A stretch of DNA of 64,000 bases from NCBI GenBank assembly GCA_027854065.1, contig JAQGEF010000002.1, positions 274,128 through 338,127 on the forward strand. The letters are read 5' to 3'. Positions 63,498 through 64,000 of the stretch are shown here, piece after piece. The position numbers and the translations under genes are program-made. Each line of letters begins with the position of its first letter. The stretch's first letter is position 1. This DNA comes from Polluticaenibacter yanchengensis (GTDB lineage Bacteria; Bacteroidota; Bacteroidia; Chitinophagales; Chitinophagaceae). The notes under the pieces are model-generated. The model did no database searches and was not told the DNA's origin. It saw nothing but the letters and a program-made list of their open reading frames with translations.

Positions 63498-64000
63498 GCA
63501 CTCGCAGGCACAATACCAGGTTGTTTTTTTATTGAGCCATCTTTAGTACTGCTATTTAGCATCGTTGTGTCACTCCCTTGTACCGCATTACTACTATTCA
63601 GCAGGTAGAATCTATATTGCAAAGGATAACTGAAAACTTACCCCTCCAATATTACTGATGAAACCCTGTCACTAAAGCTCCTGTCCCCTCCCTGGAGAGG
63701 CAGGGGGTGGGTCAGCCCCACATCAATTGGCCTGTAACTACCACATTAATAACCTGGGTTCTGAGTCTCAATAGCGTAATATTAAATGATATAATCACAG
63801 GTAGAATAGCTGTCATTGAAAAATTATATTAATAGATAGCTCAAGTCTTGCATAATACAAGATTCCGCCCTCCAAGTATTACTGATGACGCCCAATCACT
63901 AAAGTTCTTGTCCCCTCCCTGGAGCAGGGCTGTTGTGTTCTTAGGATATTGTATATTTATATTAAAAAAGATGGAATCTTATAATCTATTGTCATATTTA
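63498..64000. repeat. Repeat-rich 3' flank without genes
   Basis: Two direct copies of a ~55-bp segment (63642-63697 and 63866-63925: CTCCAA-TATTACTGATGA, TCACTAAAG, TTG/CTGTCCCCTCCCTGGAG). Between them AATAACCTGGGTTCTGAGTC matches 35594 in the other gene desert. Another C/G palindrome (TCCCTGGAGAGGCAGGGGG) is inside. No ORF worth reporting; the window ends here. Confidence 0.6.

Noticed and set aside
1-64000. tRNA, rRNA, phage or IS transposase genes
   Set aside because: Intergenic DNA was scanned for cloverleaf arms, CCA-type ends and transposase motifs; none could be supported. A tRNAscan-SE or Infernal run would settle it.

Overview
The window reads as a contiguous chromosomal segment from a member of the Bacteroidota, most likely Chitinophagales/Chitinophagaceae. 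Evidence for this: recurrent TAnnTTTG -7 promoter boxes with almost no Shine-Dalgarno sequences; type IX secretion (T9SS) C-terminal sorting domains; PorT-like and OmpA/TSP3 outer-membrane proteins; a long SecA with a SEC-C tail; a methionine synthase lacking its homocysteine domain; GH3-family, DUF3810, DUF983 and HesB/IscA genes typical of the group; and AT-rich DNA. No phage, plasmid, IS transposase, CRISPR array, rRNA or tRNA was found. The taxonomic call is inference from gene content.

Layout. 0-14 kb is housekeeping: lipB (partial), an RluD-type pseudouridine synthase, a cysteine desulfurase, methylmalonyl-CoA epimerase, two IscA-type Fe-S carriers, fmt, a secreted lactonase-like propeller, a probable lysine-degradation pair (saccharopine dehydrogenase-like plus DUF1338 2-oxoadipate dioxygenase), and cytochrome oxidase subunits III and IV. 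14.7-18.0 kb is secA, followed by a 1.5 kb non-coding tandem array of an 83-bp unit. 19.7-24.0 kb is a four-gene minus-strand envelope cluster (DUF819, DUF2279, acetyltransferase-like, LptF/G). 24.2-26.5 kb is the malic enzyme, followed by a broken DUF4291 gene. 27.3-32.6 kb holds two adjacent two-component systems, one NarL/HisKA_3 and one LytTR/propeller kinase. 33-35.5 kb is an M14 metallopeptidase. 35.5-36.9 kb is a repeat-rich gene desert. 36.9-39.1 kb is a LysE exporter plus a GH3 enzyme. 39.3-50.7 kb carries nth, an outer-membrane protein, metH (C-terminal modules), alanine dehydrogenase, tsaE, serS, a YiiX-like hydrolase, an AraC regulator and DUF983. 50.7-52.0 kb is purD. 52.4-59.4 kb encodes two giant T9SS cargo proteins, the first interrupted by a one-base frameshift. 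59.8-63.5 kb has a PorT-like barrel, an MsbA-like ABC exporter and a DUF3810 putative metalloprotease.

The most unusual content is non-coding. Three copies of a ~185-bp element (14333-14513, 26523-26706 inverted, 44625-44815) keep two short sequence blocks while the hairpins between them change sequence but stay paired. That is a covariation signature of a structured RNA or structured mobile repeat. Separately, an 83-bp minisatellite of about 18 units behind secA shares its core with three isolated copies elsewhere in the window. Intergenic DNA also holds a third, C/G-rich degenerate repeat family. Broken genes (DUF4291, and the T9SS protein at an A4 run) point to ongoing decay or to homopolymer errors.
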